Source of the DNA: Schlegelella_A sp038234975
GTDB taxonomy: Bacteria > Pseudomonadota > Gammaproteobacteria > Burkholderiales > Burkholderiaceae_C
Direction: 5' to 3'
DNA length: 19,829 nucleotides
NCBI GenBank assembly: GCA_038234975.1
Contig: JBBSUK010000062.1
Coordinates: 1 to 19,829 of the forward strand
Positions 1-7,419 of the stretch are shown one piece after another (the first letter of the stretch is position 1; every line of letters begins with the position of its first letter). Below the pieces are notes generated by a model. It saw nothing but the letters and a program-made list of their open reading frames with translations, was not told the DNA's origin and ran no database searches. The position numbers and the translations under genes are program-made.

Positions 1-918
1 AATGATCGGCTTCGGACTGGCCTGCACCTCGTCGATCACCTGCCGCAGCCGCTGCTCGAACTCGCCCTTCATCGATGCGCCGGCCTGCAACAGGCCCAGG
101 TCGAGCGTCAGCAGCGACACGCCCTGCAGCTGCGGCGGCACGTCGCCACGCGCCAGGCGCTGCGCAAAGCCTTCCACCACCGCCGTCTTGCCCACGCCGG
201 CCTCGCCGGTGAGGATCGGGTTGTTCTGCCGACGCCGCATCAGGATGTCGACGATCTGGCGGATCTCGTCGTCGCGGCCGGTGACCGGGTCGATCTTGCC
301 CTCGCGGGCGCGCTCGGTGAGGTCGACGGTGAACTTCTTCAACGCCTCCTGCTTGCCCATCGCCGCCGGTGCCATCGCGCCCGAGACCTCGCCCGGCTGG
401 CCGCCCGACAGGCCCGAGCCGTCCTGCGGACCGAGACCGCTCTCGCCGGACTTGCCGACGATCGCCTCCAGGTTCTCGGCGAGGTCGTCGGCCTTGACCT
501 TCTCGAACTGGCGCGAGATGCCGAGCAGTGCATTCGACAGCCCACGGCTGTTGAGGATGCCGATCATCAGGTAGCCGCTGCGAACGCCGGCGTCGCCGAA
601 CTGGAGAGATCCGTAGACCCAGCCGCGCTCGATCGCCTGCTCGACGTGGTCGGAGAAATCGGAAAGCGATGTCGAGCCGCGCGGCAGCCGGTCGAGCGCA
701 ACGGTCACGTCCTTGGCGAGCGTCGACATGTCGAGCCGGTAGTGGCGAACGATCGCGTTCAGGTCGGACTCGTTGGTCTCGAGCAGCTGCTTGATCCAGT
801 GAACCAGCTCGACGTAAGGATTGCCGCGCAGCTTGCAGAAGACGGTGGCGCCTTCGATCGTCTTGTAGACGAGCGGGTTGAGCTTGCCGAACAAGGCCAC
901 CCGACTGATGTCGCTCAT
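1..918 (-). CDS. tssH: TssH/ClpV, T6SS sheath-disassembly AAA+ ATPase (partial, N-terminal 306 residues)
   Basis: ClpB-type ATPase that takes apart the contracted TssB/TssC sheath in the cytoplasm so its subunits can be reused. The gene starts at the ATG on 918 and runs off the left edge, so the 3' part (rest of AAA1, middle domain, AAA2) is not seen. Residues 1-150 match the ClpV N domain, which in this family binds the TssC N-terminal helix. A Gly/Ser-rich linker lies at about 156-190. AAA1 then begins, with the Walker A motif GEAGVGKT at 238-245 and the pore-loop region KGEFEQR near 284-290. Its start ATGA overlaps the tssG stop, so the two are probably translationally coupled. It is the last visible gene of the T6SS operon. 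Family assignment is secure; whether the missing part is intact cannot be judged. Confidence 0.95.
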   Translation of the reverse strand, partial: MSDISRVALFGKLNPLVYKTIEGATVFCKLRGNPYVELVHWIKQLLETNESDLNAIVRHYRLDMSTLAKDVTVALDRLPRGSTSLSDFSDHVEQAIERGWVYGSLQFGDAGVRSGYLMIGILNSRGLSNALLGISRQFEKVKADDLAENLEAIVGKSGESGLGPQDGSGLSGGQPGEVSGAMAPAAMGKQEALKKFTVDLTERAREGKIDPVTGRDDEIRQIVDILMRRRQNNPILTGEAGVGKTAVVEGFAQRLARGDVPPQLQGVSLLTLDLGLLQAGASMKGEFEQRLRQVIDEVQASPKPII

Positions 919-2027
919 GAATGCACTCCCGTTTTCATGTTCTGCGCCTTGATGCTCTCGACGTTCATCACCAGGTCGTCGGCGTCGCGCCTGCGGCGAT
1001 GGCCCTTCGACCCGTGCAGCCACGCCGTTCGGCCGAGGCGTCCGAATCGGGCGTCCCGCGTCGGCCGCAGCGGCCAGGTCGGCACGCCGTCGCGTTCGAG
1101 AACGAGCTGCAGGTCCCACGCAAACTCGAAACCGACGTACTGGCGCACCAGTGCACGCAACTGCTCGAGGGCTTCGCCGCCCGGCAGCATCGACGCGAAG
1201 CGCGACCACGACAAGGCGCCGACGACGATTCGGAACTTGTGCTGCACGTCCCAGACCGAACGGCCGAGGACGGCGCCGCGGCCAAGCGCGAACTGGCCGT
1301 GGCGGCGCAGCCGCGAGCGCTCGTCGACGCCGAGCCGCATCCAGTGGCCCTGGAACTGCTCGACGCGCACCGGCACGTCGAACTGCAACCGCAGCCACGC
1401 TTCGAGGCCGTCGGCGTCGCGCACCGATCGGGCGAGCCGGCCGGCGAAGAAGAGCTTGGGCATGTCGCCCAGCGCGTCGCGCCCACGCGCCGACGGCTCC
1501 ACCACGCCGATGAGCGAGCCGATGTGGCGGACGACCGGCGCATCGGCGGGGCGGTCGAGGCCGACGACCGGTTGCGCGCGCGACCACGCGCGGTAGAAGA
1601 ACAGGCCGAAGCGATGCAGCAGCGTGTCGAGAAAGCGGACGAACGTCGCGTCGGCGCTGTAGAGCTGGCGCTCGCGGGCGTACTCGGTCAGGTGCGTCGG
1701 CAGCGCCCCGTTCGGGCCCATGAAGCCGAACACCCGCTGCACCAGGCGAGGCGGCTTGCCGTCGCGGCGGTCGAACGCGGCGAGCGGCGACGGCGCGAAG
1801 ATGAGGGAAGCTTCCTGCGCGAAGCGGATCGGCTCGTCGCCCGGGCGCACGGCGTCGCCGAGGCGCGGCTTGTCGAGGTGCGCGTTCTCGAGCCGCCGCA
1901 TCGCCTCGAACAGGTCGAAGCGGTGGATGTCGCGCTCGAGCCGCTGGTACAGCGCCTCTGTCGCGATCGCAGGAACCGCGGGAGGCTCCGTATCGGCCAC
2001 CGCGACGAGCTCGCCGGGCGCGTTCAC
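915..2027 (-). CDS. tssG: TssG, T6SS baseplate wedge protein
   Basis: Baseplate subunit (ImpH/VasB family) that joins TssE, TssF and TssK to form the wedge on which the tail tube and sheath assemble, at the cytoplasmic face. The 370-residue product has the family signature GFMGPNGALPTHLTEYAR in its first third and the Arg/Trp-rich middle and C-terminal stretches usual for TssG. I chose the GTG at 2027 because it overlaps the tssF stop (GTGA). The frame stays open far upstream (to 3986), but that part is antisense-like shadow within tssF, not an N-terminal extension. Length is ordinary for the family (about 330-370). The stop overlaps the tssH start (ATGA). The start codon is the only real uncertainty. 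Confidence 0.93.
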   Translation of the reverse strand: MNAPGELVAVADTEPPAVPAIATEALYQRLERDIHRFDLFEAMRRLENAHLDKPRLGDAVRPGDEPIRFAQEASLIFAPSPLAAFDRRDGKPPRLVQRVFGFMGPNGALPTHLTEYARERQLYSADATFVRFLDTLLHRFGLFFYRAWSRAQPVVGLDRPADAPVVRHIGSLIGVVEPSARGRDALGDMPKLFFAGRLARSVRDADGLEAWLRLQFDVPVRVEQFQGHWMRLGVDERSRLRRHGQFALGRGAVLGRSVWDVQHKFRIVVGALSWSRFASMLPGGEALEQLRALVRQYVGFEFAWDLQLVLERDGVPTWPLRPTRDARFGRLGRTAWLHGSKGHRRRRDADDLVMNVESIKAQNMKTGVHS

Positions 2028-3892
2028 AGCGGCGCCCTCGCGCCCAGGCGCGGCGCCCAGGTCATGATCGGACCGCGGCTGAGCGATGAAAGCTTCGTCT
2101 GCACGAAGGTGTTCATCGACACGTGGCGCGAGAAATACTGGTGCAGGACCGATGTCAGCAGCGCCGCGCTTCCGCCCTCGAACGACAGGTCGTCGACGGT
2201 CAGCCCCACCTCCAGGCCGCGCGCGAACGCGATCGGCCCGGCCACCGGGTGGCGACGGACAACCGGCTTGACCGAGACCGAGCGCACGCCGTCGATCTGC
2301 CGCTTCAGCCCCGAGTCGGCGCCGGCTGCGAACACGGCGAGGATCTCGCGCAGCGTCAGCGCCCCTTCGTCGGACGTGCTCTCGAGCAGCGACAGGTAGT
2401 TGAGCGACAGCAGGCCGAGCAGACGCCACGCCACCGGACCTTCGCGCATCGCACTCTGCGGGCGCGACGGCCCGGCGACGACCGAGATGCCTTCGACCGG
2501 CGCGCTCGTGCCCAGCGCGAGCTCGGCACCGCCCTGGCCGGTGGGCATGAAGAGCGGCAGGTCGCGGTTGGTGCAACGCATCGTCACCGCGAGTTGGCGC
2601 AGCGCGCCCTTGTACGCAACGTCGCGCGCGTCGACGAGCGAGAGAAAGACCTCGGTTCCGACGTAGCCCGAGCGCGGGCCCTCGCGCTTGCGCTTCTCCG
2701 ACGCCAGACGCGGCTCGCGCACCGCGCTCCAGTACGCGCCGTCGCGGCCGCCCGGCTCGGACTGCGGCGCGGCGAACAGCGGCAGGAAGACCTGCTCCTC
2801 GCTGTCGTCGCGAAGGCCCCGGACCGACGACACGTCGAACACCTCGTAGTCGAGGCCGGCGGTGCGGTCGGGGACCAGGTGGTACGCGGTGGACCCGTCG
2901 TCGAGGTGGAGCCGGTCGGCTCGACGCTCGAAGAGGTTGACCGCCGGAACGCAGTGCAGCTGAAAGTTCTCGGCCTCGGCCGCCCCTTCGAGCGACGACA
3001 CGTAGCGGTCGAACAGGATCGCGATCTCGAAGCGGTTGCCGGCCGTCTTCGCGAATGCCGGCGCGAGGCCCGACACGTCGATGAACAGGAAGCGCTGCGG
3101 AAAGGCGAAGTACTCCTGCACGAGCCGCGTTCCGGCGAGGCCGCGCAGCGTGACGGGAAGCATCGCGTCTGCGTCGTCGTAGCCGACGGCACCCACGTGA
3201 CTGGCTTCGATGAACAGCCGGCCGGCTTCGACCCCGCGCCCGGGCGGGCCGGCGAGCAGGCCGATCGTCGCGCCGCACACGAGCTCGTGCAGGCGCAGCG
3301 CGACGTCGGGCAGGCCGCCGAGGAAGAAACGAAGCGAGCCGATCTTCAGCTGCGCGAAGGTGAGCCCCGCCGGCAGCTCGAGCTTGATGCGCACGCCGCT
3401 GCGCGGGCGCTGCGGCAGCGTCGACAGCGGCAGATCGGAGGCGTTGAGGAAATATTCGACGCCACTGACCCGAACCGGCGTCAGCACGACGTCCTGCGCG
3501 GTGCGGAACTCGCACCGGGTGCGGCTGAGCGCCGTCTGCGGTCCGCTCAGCGCGGCGCCTCGCGGCACCTTGAAGCCGTTGACGAGGTTCGGATCCTTGC
3601 CCGGCCTCATGCGCGCGATCAGCATCGACGGCACCGGCGCAGTGAGATTCGGCGCGATCACTTCGAGCAGGCGCTGCGCGAGCTGCGGGTACTCGGCGTC
3701 CTGCTTGAGCTGGACCCGGGCGGCGAGAAAGGCGCAGCCCTCGATCAGCCGCTCGACGTAGGGGTCGGCGACCTCCATGCCCTCCATGCCAAGACGGCCG
3801 GCGATCTTCGGGAACTCGCGGGCGAACTCGCCCCCCATCTCGCGCAGGTAGCGGAGCTCCTGGTTGTAGTAGCGCAGCAGCCGCGGATCCAT
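2024..3892 (-). CDS. tssF: TssF, T6SS baseplate protein
   Basis: Large baseplate wedge subunit (ImpG/VasA family), 622 residues, close to the usual length of about 590-630. The N-terminus shows the typical YYNQELRYLREMGGEFA at residues 9-25 and DPYVERLIEGCAFLAARV at 43-60, the helical region by which TssF proteins begin. In known systems two TssF copies associate with one TssG and contact TssE and TssK. The ATG at 3892 lies three bases after the tssE stop, and its own stop overlaps the tssG GTG start, so tssE-tssF-tssG form a tightly packed translational unit. No frameshift or internal stop is seen. Confidence 0.96.
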   Translation of the reverse strand: MDPRLLRYYNQELRYLREMGGEFAREFPKIAGRLGMEGMEVADPYVERLIEGCAFLAARVQLKQDAEYPQLAQRLLEVIAPNLTAPVPSMLIARMRPGKDPNLVNGFKVPRGAALSGPQTALSRTRCEFRTAQDVVLTPVRVSGVEYFLNASDLPLSTLPQRPRSGVRIKLELPAGLTFAQLKIGSLRFFLGGLPDVALRLHELVCGATIGLLAGPPGRGVEAGRLFIEASHVGAVGYDDADAMLPVTLRGLAGTRLVQEYFAFPQRFLFIDVSGLAPAFAKTAGNRFEIAILFDRYVSSLEGAAEAENFQLHCVPAVNLFERRADRLHLDDGSTAYHLVPDRTAGLDYEVFDVSSVRGLRDDSEEQVFLPLFAAPQSEPGGRDGAYWSAVREPRLASEKRKREGPRSGYVGTEVFLSLVDARDVAYKGALRQLAVTMRCTNRDLPLFMPTGQGGAELALGTSAPVEGISVVAGPSRPQSAMREGPVAWRLLGLLSLNYLSLLESTSDEGALTLREILAVFAAGADSGLKRQIDGVRSVSVKPVVRRHPVAGPIAFARGLEVGLTVDDLSFEGGSAALLTSVLHQYFSRHVSMNTFVQTKLSSLSRGPIMTWAPRLGARAPL

Positions 3893-3895
3893 CGG

Positions 3896-4429
3896 TCAGT
3901 TGCGCATGTCGCGCACGGCCGCCAGGCCGGTCTCGACGTCGACGTCGGCGGCGAGCAGCAACTCGAGCGGAACCGGCTGGTTCCACATCTGCCCGCGAAT
4001 GATGAGGCGCAGGCTGTTGTGCTGGATGTTGAAGCTACCCATCTTGGCGACCTCGACGCGCAGCGTCTTCGGGTCGATGCGCGGCTCGTACTCGATGATC
4101 GCCTGGCGCACCGCGAATTCGATCGCCGGAAACTGCAGGCGCGACACGGTCACGCCGGCCAGCGAGGGAATGCCGTAGTTGATGACCGAGGTACGGGCGT
4201 GCGGCGCGTCTTTCCAGTGGGCGATGTCGTCGGGGTCGCCGCGGTCGGGGTCGGGTTCGGCACGGGTCGTGTTGAAGAGCCACGACAGATCGCGCAAGAC
4301 CGCATCGCGCAGCTGCTGCTTGCTGAGCACGCGTGCCTCGATCGCTTCGCGGCTCGACGCCGGTTCGTGGTCGGTCAGCCGGTCGAGCAGCGACGGCTGC
4401 AACCGTTCCTGCGACGTGAGGCTCGCCAT
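3896..4429 (-). CDS. tssE: TssE, gp25-like T6SS baseplate protein
   Basis: Gp25/GPW-family baseplate component thought to start sheath polymerisation. The 177-residue product has the gp25-like core at about residues 75-160, including SVINYGIPSLAG (81-92), the strand-helix segment leading to EYEPRIDP (113-120), and the following LRVEV. The N-terminal QPSLLDRLTD (11-20) is also typical of TssE. In gp25-like proteins an EPR motif stabilises the sheath-baseplate contact, and here E115-P116-R117 is intact. The frame remains open upstream, but the ATG at 4429 gives the normal family length and lies five bases after the tagJ stop. It sits between tagJ and tssF in the operon. Confidence 0.95.
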   Translation of the reverse strand: MASLTSQERLQPSLLDRLTDHEPASSREAIEARVLSKQQLRDAVLRDLSWLFNTTRAEPDPDRGDPDDIAHWKDAPHARTSVINYGIPSLAGVTVSRLQFPAIEFAVRQAIIEYEPRIDPKTLRVEVAKMGSFNIQHNSLRLIIRGQMWNQPVPLELLLAADVDVETGLAAVRDMRN

Positions 4430-4434
4430 GCCGC

Positions 4435-5271
4435 CTATGCGGCGGCCGGAGCCGTCGTTGCCGCGGGCGACTCGTCGAGCTCGATGGTGCGGATGCTCAT
4501 CAGCGCGTGGTCGCCGCTGTCGCAGGCGAGCACGCGCTGGCCGAGCCCGTGCCAGCGGTCGTCGCCGGCGGCGACCCATTCGGTCTTGCGGGCGAGACAG
4601 ATCGCCCCGTCGTCGCTGGCTTCCGACTCCGGATAGCGGGTGGGCACGAGCGCGACGGTCTCGCCGCCGTTGTGGAAGAAGAGTTGCGCCGGCGTCCAGA
4701 CGCAGTCGCGCAGGTCCTCGGGAGCCTCGAACACGGCTTTCGAGAGCCGCGAGAAGGGGACCCAGTAGTAGCGGCCGTTGACGCACGCCTCGAGCACCGG
4801 GCCGAGGCGCGAGTCGGCGTCGGCGATCCAGGCGAAGGGCTCGCCGTCGATGCGCCCCGAGACCTCGGGTGCGGCGTCGACCGCGCGGGCCGCGAGCTCG
4901 TTCGCCATGGAGGCGTCGCCGCGGCCCTTCTGCAGCAGCGACTCGATCAGCAGCGCCAGCCATTCGTCGGGCTGTCCGAACACCATCGGCGTGCGCTCGC
5001 CGGCGAAGACGCGCGCGCGCATCAGCTCGCAGCGCATCGCGTGGCCGACGGTTTCGCGCATCGCCGCCGTCTCGCCGTCCATGTCGGCGACGACGTTGAG
5101 CTGCGTGTGCGCGCGCTCCCACTGGCCGAGGACGCACAGCAGCTGGGCGAGGAAGACGCGCAGCTTCGCGTCGGCCGGCTTGGCGCGAACGGCAGCGGTG
5201 AGGTGCTGCAGTGCGCCCTTCGGATCGCCCGCGCGCAGCGCCGCCTCGGCTTCGGTTCGCGGATCGGCCAT
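4435..5271 (-). CDS. tagJ: TagJ (ImpE/HsiE1 family), T6SS accessory protein linking sheath and ClpV
   Basis: ImpE-family protein of 278 residues. The N-terminal half (about 5-130) is helical and TPR-like, with AEAALRAGDPKGALQHLTA followed by a second repeat containing RVFLAQLLCVLGQWERA. The C-terminal half carries the family hallmarks WIADADSRLGPVLEA (148-162) and RYYWVPF (167-173), then TPAQLFF near 193-199. In Pseudomonas aeruginosa the homologue HsiE1 binds both the sheath protein TssB1 and ClpV1, so it is placed in the sheath recycling step in the cytoplasm. The ATG at 5271 gives the expected length; the longer open frame upstream lies over the zinc-ribbon gene and is a shadow. The gene ends five bases before the tssE start. 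Confidence 0.93.
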   Translation of the reverse strand: MADPRTEAEAALRAGDPKGALQHLTAAVRAKPADAKLRVFLAQLLCVLGQWERAHTQLNVVADMDGETAAMRETVGHAMRCELMRARVFAGERTPMVFGQPDEWLALLIESLLQKGRGDASMANELAARAVDAAPEVSGRIDGEPFAWIADADSRLGPVLEACVNGRYYWVPFSRLSKAVFEAPEDLRDCVWTPAQLFFHNGGETVALVPTRYPESEASDDGAICLARKTEWVAAGDDRWHGLGQRVLACDSGDHALMSIRTIELDESPAATTAPAAA

Positions 5272-5294
5272 GGTGCTCGGCTGCAGCGTGCCGG

Positions 5295-5891
5295 TCAGAA
5301 GCCGTGGCCGCAGTCGGTGCAGAACCGCGCCTGCCTCGACAACGTCACGCCGCACGACGGGCAGCTCTTGTGGGTGCTCGCCATGTCGAAGCCGCACTCG
5401 TGGCAGAAGCGGCCGCCCTGCGACGGCGTCTGGCAGTTCGGGCACGCCATCGCCGACGCGCCGGAGGTCGCTGCCGCCGCGCCGTTGCCGGCGCCCGCGA
5501 TCTTGTCGCACTTGATGCACAACTCGCGGTCCTCGTCCCAGCAGTTGTCGCAGACGGTCGTCTTGCAGCTCTCGCAGCGGTGGTAGCGGTCCTGCGCGAG
5601 GGCGATGGCCTGCGCCAGCGCTGCCTCCTTCGATCCCTTGCCGCCCGATTCGACCGACGTGCCGCTCGCGCGTCCGACCTTGGCGACGATGTCGGTCAGG
5701 GCGCCGACCTTGTAGAACTCGCCGAGCACGTATCCGACGCGACGGATGAGGCCGGAGACCTGCCCGGCTCGAAACGGCGTGAACGGCGACTTCCAGGTCT
5801 CGCCGCAGCAGTCGCAGACGAACTCCCACTGGAAGCCCGCGCGGACGTCGCCTTGCGGCGGGCTGATGTCGCGGTAGTTGGACAGCTTCAT
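5295..5891 (-). CDS. Zinc-ribbon protein of unknown role within the T6SS operon
   Basis: A 198-residue protein with 17 cysteines. A CDCC cluster lies at 26-29, and seven CxxC pairs follow at 106/109, 114/117, 125/128, 150/153, 163/166, 177/180 and 191/194. Spacing suggests up to four metal sites, with the last four pairs resembling a double zinc ribbon (two CPNC/CPSC-type knuckles each followed by CHEC or CTDC). Between 40 and 105 is a segment without cysteines, partly hydrophobic and Gly-rich, with a helical stretch at about 88-103. There is no signal peptide, so it is probably cytoplasmic. It starts 10 bases after the stop of the preceding Hcp-like gene and ends 23 bases before tagJ, so it is co-transcribed with T6SS genes. 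I recognise the zinc-ribbon type but no named family. A chaperone, regulator or scaffold role is inference. Confidence 0.85.
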   Translation of the reverse strand: MKLSNYRDISPPQGDVRAGFQWEFVCDCCGETWKSPFTPFRAGQVSGLIRRVGYVLGEFYKVGALTDIVAKVGRASGTSVESGGKGSKEAALAQAIALAQDRYHRCESCKTTVCDNCWDEDRELCIKCDKIAGAGNGAAAATSGASAMACPNCQTPSQGGRFCHECGFDMASTHKSCPSCGVTLSRQARFCTDCGHGF

Positions 5892-5901
5892 GCGAACTCG
5901 A

Positions 5902-6705
5902 TCAGCCGCGCGGCTCCATGATGAAGGCCTTGACGCGGCCTTGCGTCGCCGCCGCCGCCGCGCTCGTCGGCAGCCCGATCGGCGGGCGGTTCTGGTAGGC
6001 GTACGAGACGTGCTCGTAGGTGCCGGCCCAGTCCTCGACCATGTCGGTCATCGTCTCGCCCGGCTCGGCCGCGAGCTTGCACGACGTGAAGCGGACGTTG
6101 AGCATGGTGATGATGAGCGTCACCGGAACGACGGACGATCGATGGAAGACCGTCAGGATGACGGTCGGGATCAGGTCGTTGTTGGCGAGCAGATACAGCA
6201 TCTGCGAAGTCGCCAGGTCGGTGTTCTTCTTGAAGTTGAATTCCAGCGCGTTGGCATGTTCCTCGGAGGCATTCGCGGCTCCGCCCTCAGCCGCTGCCGA
6301 CGCCGATGTCGACGCTTGCTCTCGAGCCCGGTTGTATTCCTGCGATGCGCGCGTGATCAACTCGCGAATCCGACGGTCGCGCCACGCCTGCGATGCGTCG
6401 CTCCTCTGGACCCGGGCCACCTCGCGAACGAGCGCGTCGCCTTCGAACGGAGGCGGAGGTTCGGCGCGCTGCAACTGCGGCCGGCCCGGTGCGGCGGGTT
6501 CGCCTTCGCGCCCTTGCGGTCCTCGCGCACCTCCTGCATCGCCGCCGAGCGCCGGCGCGGCCGACTGCTGGCGCTCGCCGGGCTTCAACGTCCAGTCCCA
6601 CTGATCGATGTAGATCTGACCATTGAACGGCACGGCCCAGGCCTCCCCGATGACCGGTACCGGCCTGAGGATCAGCATGTAGGCCTCTGCAACGGCAGTG
6701 GTCAT
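5902..6705 (-). CDS. Divergent Hcp-like protein with a long disordered/helical insertion
   Basis: A 267-residue protein that appears to be an Hcp-fold protein split by an insert. The N-terminal strand segment GQIYIDQWDWTL (29-40) corresponds to the WIEIQGWDWEI strand of canonical Hcp. The C-terminal half, from LEFNFKKNTDLATSQMLYLLANN (154-176) through the VILTVFHRS strand (182-190) to the strand around VRFTSCKL (204-211), follows the Hcp order of strands and short helix. Between them, residues 41-153 are Gly/Pro/Ala/Glu-rich, then strongly charged and probably helical (about 87-131), then Ala/Ser-rich. The tail is Ala-rich. The start at 6705 has an AAGGA-like ribosome site 16 bases after the stop of the preceding Hcp-like gene. 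Role is unknown: an Hcp-fused cargo or adaptor, or a cap or modified ring, are all possible. Hcp membership is moderately sure. Confidence 0.75.
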   Translation of the reverse strand: MTTAVAEAYMLILRPVPVIGEAWAVPFNGQIYIDQWDWTLKPGERQQSAAPALGGDAGGARGPQGREGEPAAPGRPQLQRAEPPPPFEGDALVREVARVQRSDASQAWRDRRIRELITRASQEYNRAREQASTSASAAAEGGAANASEEHANALEFNFKKNTDLATSQMLYLLANNDLIPTVILTVFHRSSVVPVTLIITMLNVRFTSCKLAAEPGETMTDMVEDWAGTYEHVSYAYQNRPPIGLPTSAAAAATQGRVKAFIMEPRG

Positions 6706-6721
6706 GGCAACGTCCTTGCTT

Positions 6722-7300
6722 CTACAGGCTCGGCACGCTCGGGGTGGAGGACGCCGCTTGTCTCTTGTAGATGAAAGGCGGCATCGGAATCGGCTGCCCC
6801 ATGATCGGACGAAGGTAGGTGATCGTCATCATCTCGTAATCGATCTCGACGCTTTCCTTGATCTCGACGCCCTTGTCTCCGGGCTCCATGCTTTCGGTCA
6901 CGCTGTCGATCTTGCAATCGGTGGCGAGGATGACGAAACCAGGCGAGTGGAACGAGGCAGGGCCCGGCTTCATGTGCAGCACGGTGATCGATACCGATAC
7001 GATCGGCAGGCGCTGATCCATCAGCAAGTGGATCTCCGACGATGCGATGTCGAAGCGCTTGGTGATGGTCAGCTTGCCGCCCGTTGCCGAGCTCTTGACG
7101 CCCCGCACCGGACTGGCGGTGATGGCCGCCCTCTTCATCATCTCGACGAACGAGGTCTTCTTGTTGGCGTCCGAGGCGGAATTGATGTCCCAGGAGAAGC
7201 CGGTGAGCTCGATCGAGGTCCACCAGCCCTCGAGCAGGCCCTCGCCGATCACGGGACCGGTTGCGCCGATGATCTGACAGTAGATGTTGGACCAGGCCAT
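6722..7300 (-). CDS. Divergent Hcp-like T6SS protein
   Basis: A 192-residue protein with the Hcp family pattern. It has WWTSIELTGFSWDI (26-39), a variable loop at about 40-75, GKLTITKRFDIASSEIHLLMDQR (75-97), a strand VSVSITVLHM (101-110), and the final CKIDSVTES ... ESVEIDYEMMTITYL segment (129-163), where ordinary Hcp has YITKV...KIELVFKTVKIEY. It is much diverged from the canonical Hcp encoded just upstream, and carries an extra N-terminal segment and a Pro-rich C-terminal tail (about 166-192). There is no good Shine-Dalgarno before the ATG at 7300. It lies 119 bases after hcp in the operon. It could be a second ring type, a tube cap or starter, or a specialised cargo carrier. The sequence does not decide between these. 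Confidence 0.8.
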   Translation of the reverse strand: MAWSNIYCQIIGATGPVIGEGLLEGWWTSIELTGFSWDINSASDANKKTSFVEMMKRAAITASPVRGVKSSATGGKLTITKRFDIASSEIHLLMDQRLPIVSVSITVLHMKPGPASFHSPGFVILATDCKIDSVTESMEPGDKGVEIKESVEIDYEMMTITYLRPIMGQPIPMPPFIYKRQAASSTPSVPSL

Positions 7301-7326
7301 GTTCGAGCGGACGCAATGCCTACAAG

Positions 7327-7351
7327 CTCGGTGCGGCCAGCGCGCACCGAG
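7327..7351 (-). repeat. Perfect inverted repeat in the hcp / hcp-like intergenic region
   Basis: Nine-base arms CTCGGTGCG (7327-7335) and CGCACCGAG (7343-7351) surround a seven-base loop. On the transcribed (minus) strand this makes a stable GC-rich hairpin about 70 bases after the hcp stop and about 25 bases before the next start. No T-run follows, so it is not a standard intrinsic terminator. It could protect the 3' end of hcp mRNA or reduce readthrough. Confidence 0.6.
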
Positions 7352-7419
7352 TCACCGCGAGATCGCGCGTCGGCGCCAACCAGACGCCGGAGCTGACGCG
7401 CTCGACAAGCGCGAGACGA

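Noticed and set aside
915..3986. A single 1023-codon minus-strand frame that could be read as a fusion
   Set aside because: Only the last 370 codons encode TssG. The rest lies out of frame over tssF, which is itself intact.
2123..4636. Open frame of 837 codons on the plus strand opposite tssE, tssF and tssG
   Set aside because: It is the reverse frame of strongly biased GC-rich codons, has Arg/Glu/Ala-rich low-complexity translation, and shows no family similarity. The minus-strand genes are all recognisable.
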